From the NCBI RefSeq assembly GCF_046115515.1, contig NZ_CP175953.1: a stretch of DNA of 64,000 nt; one strand, 5' to 3'. The translations under genes and the position numbers were made by a program. The stretch comes from Gracilimonas sp017641085. GTDB taxonomy: Bacteria > Bacteroidota > Rhodothermia > Balneolales > Balneolaceae. Below are positions 62,595 to 64,000 of the stretch, one piece after another (the first letter of the stretch is position 1; the number at the start of each line of letters is the position of its first letter). The notes under the pieces were generated by a model that did no database searches, had not been told where the DNA came from, and worked only from the letters and a program-made list of their open reading frames with translations.

Positions 62595-63922
62595 TGGATA
62601 TTATACGCGGTATCATTGGAATTGTAAGCCTGCTTGGGCTTGCGTTCGTTTTTAGCAACAGCAAAAAAAATATAAACTGGAAACTGGTTGGAATAGGCAT
62701 CGGAATACAATTTATCCTTGCCATTTTCATTCTCAAGGCGGATGTATTGGCCGGATTTTGGGCACCTTTAGGTTGGCCGATGATTCTGTTTCAAAAGGTG
62801 GCCAGCTTTTTTGTTGTCGTCCTTAATTACACCACCGAGGGTGCCTCTTTCATTTTCGGAAGGTTAGGTCATGGCCCTGAACACGAAGACAGCCTGGGTG
62901 TGTTTTTTGCCTTCCAGGTACTCCCTACCATTGTCTTTTTTGCCTCATTAACCGCCATCCTCTACCACTACGGGATTTTGCAGTTCATTGTAAGGATGGT
63001 GTCTAAGGGAATGCAGAAATTGCTTGGTACTTCCGGAGCAGAGACCTTATCGGTGGTATCCAATATATTTGTAGGGCAAACAGAGGCACCGCTGGTTGTT
63101 GAACCTTTCATTAAGAAAATGACCAAGTCTGAGCTCTTCGTGGTGATGACAGGTGGGATGGCTACCATTGCCGGTGGCGTAATGGCCGCTTATGTAGCTA
63201 TGCTGGGCGCTCCCTTTGCTGAAGCCAATGGATTAGAGATTCAGGTTGCCCAGCAACTTTTTGCCGAGCGGCTTCTGGGGGCAAGTTTAATGGCCGCTCC
63301 TGCTGCACTTGTTATTGCTAAGATCCTATTTCCGGAAGATGGCGAACCCGTTACCAAAGGTGATGTTTCCATGAATGTTGAGAAAACAGATGCCAACGGA
63401 ATTGATGCTGCAGCATCAGGTGCCGGAACCGGACTTCAGCTTGCATTGAATGTAGGTGCCATGTTATTAGCGTTTATCGCTCTACTTGCTATGTTCAACG
63501 GTATTTTAGGCTGGGGAAGTGATATTACCGGCATTACCGGTTTACTGGGAGAAAGCCTCACCATCGAAATGATGCTGGGCTGGGTTTTTGCCCCCATTGC
63601 CTGGCTGATTGGTGTACCTTGGTCAGATGCCGTGAATATGGGGTCACTGTTGGGTACCAAGATTGTATTGAATGAGTTTGTAGCTTACCTGAAATTAGCT
63701 GAAGGCGTAAGTGCCGCACAGTTATCCCCTAAAACAATAGCGATGGCTACTTTCGCGTTGTGTGGTTTTGCCAATTTCTCTTCTATAGCCATACAAATTG
63801 GAGGAATTGGAGGGTTAGCCCCCAGCAGAAAATCTGAACTGGCAAAATTTGGAATTAAGGCTGTTTTTGCCGGAACTTTGGCTAACTTAATGACCGCTAC
63901 ATTCGCGGGAATGCTCTTTTAA
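62594..63922 (+). CDS. Concentrative nucleoside transporter (NupC/CNT family)
   Basis: A 442-residue membrane protein with the CNT layout. The helix pair LGIGIQFILAIFIL-type start is followed by FVGQTEAPLVVEPFI, the conserved EAPL-type loop, then GGMATIAGGVMAAYV and GFANFSSIAIQIGGIGGLAP, the second hairpin and nucleoside-binding signature. It imports nucleosides with Na+ or H+. Translational coupling to tdk (TAATG) gives a clear salvage unit of import then phosphorylation. Confidence 0.93.
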   Translation: MDIIRGIIGIVSLLGLAFVFSNSKKNINWKLVGIGIGIQFILAIFILKADVLAGFWAPLGWPMILFQKVASFFVVVLNYTTEGASFIFGRLGHGPEHEDSLGVFFAFQVLPTIVFFASLTAILYHYGILQFIVRMVSKGMQKLLGTSGAETLSVVSNIFVGQTEAPLVVEPFIKKMTKSELFVVMTGGMATIAGGVMAAYVAMLGAPFAEANGLEIQVAQQLFAERLLGASLMAAPAALVIAKILFPEDGEPVTKGDVSMNVEKTDANGIDAAASGAGTGLQLALNVGAMLLAFIALLAMFNGILGWGSDITGITGLLGESLTIEMMLGWVFAPIAWLIGVPWSDAVNMGSLLGTKIVLNEFVAYLKLAEGVSAAQLSPKTIAMATFALCGFANFSSIAIQIGGIGGLAPSRKSELAKFGIKAVFAGTLANLMTATFAGMLF

Positions 63923-63964
63923 TCAGAACAACTAACCATCAAGAAAACTAAATTACTATTCGCA

Positions 63965-64000
63965 ATGGCGAACCAAACGTATCGATTATTCTTAAGTCTG
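63965..64000 (+). CDS. Start of an unidentified gene (runs off the right edge)
   Basis: An ATG at 63965 opens a frame MANQTYRLFLSL that continues to the window end, 42 bases after the transporter stop. Twelve codons are too few to assign a family. It may be the next gene of the tdk operon. Confidence 0.3.
   Translation, partial: MANQTYRLFLSL

Noticed and set aside
1..64000. Insertion sequences, prophage, rRNA or tRNA genes
   Set aside because: No transposase, phage structural gene, rRNA stretch or clear tRNA cloverleaf was seen on either strand, though tRNA detection by eye is not exhaustive.

Overview
The window looks like a chromosomal segment of a free-living, probably marine or halophilic, member of the Bacteroidota/Balneolota side of the tree. 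A Balneolaceae-type genome such as Gracilimonas or Balneola is my best guess. The reasons are: a DUF5686 carboxypeptidase-regulatory-like outer-membrane protein, DUF2480, a two-component-propeller/Y_Y_Y histidine kinase, TolB-propeller proteins, mostly weak Shine-Dalgarno signals, several TAnnTTTG promoter boxes, and moderate GC. This is inference from gene content; no rRNA or tRNA gene is present to settle it.

Layout. 1-11.3 kb: dnaB (5' end only), a GNAT acetyltransferase, a propeller histidine kinase overlapped by its response regulator, a family-4-like uracil-DNA glycosylase, a TrmH-type methyltransferase, a drug-efflux MFS, and a SulP plus SLC13 anion-transporter pair. 11.5-18.5 kb: greA, Nudix, a barrel protein, then a tightly packed ackA / degenerate-caspase lipoprotein / EamA / pta cluster. 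18.9-25.5 kb: sufB-sufC-sufD-sufS-nfu-sufA-like-DUF2480, interrupted by small dispersed repeats. 25.5-27.3 kb: two small toxin-antitoxin-like pairs and an SDR. 27.6-38.3 kb: type 2 IPP isomerase, polyprenyl synthase, bamD, nadD, LD-carboxypeptidase, a DUF5686 protein and a very large propeller-amidohydrolase.

38.7-42.9 kb is the accessory core. It reads as a small array of integron-type gene cassettes with no integrase gene in the window. Two good attC recombination sites (41389-41516, 42768-42912) and one degenerate site (41965-42089) delimit three cassettes, and the cassette starts (TTAGGC, TTATAC, TTAGGC) pair with the matching attC cores. Cassette 1 is unusually long and AT-rich. It carries three genes: a coiled-coil protein with a C-terminal CFI-box domain, a HEPN-like protein and an R-S-E mono-ADP-ribosyltransferase-like protein, which together are a candidate undescribed toxin or defence module. 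Cassette 2 carries a membrane-tethered XRE regulator. Cassette 3 carries a MazEF-type toxin-antitoxin pair with its own promoter.

42.9-46.8 kb: an atypical SDR gene, a duplicated segment of about 260 bp bracketing a small secreted-protein gene, a D-serine dehydratase/D-threonine aldolase-like enzyme and an e(P4)-type acid phosphatase. 46.9-51.3 kb: zinc protease-RimK-deacylase operon, DUF952, lipid kinase and TonB. 51.3-64 kb: response regulator, peroxiredoxin, membrane protein, DinB-like protein, nuoI, der, a gluzincin-propeller-barrel protein, a UvrD-like helicase, a 2H phosphoesterase, and thymidine kinase translationally coupled to a CNT nucleoside transporter. The last two together form a nucleoside-salvage pair.
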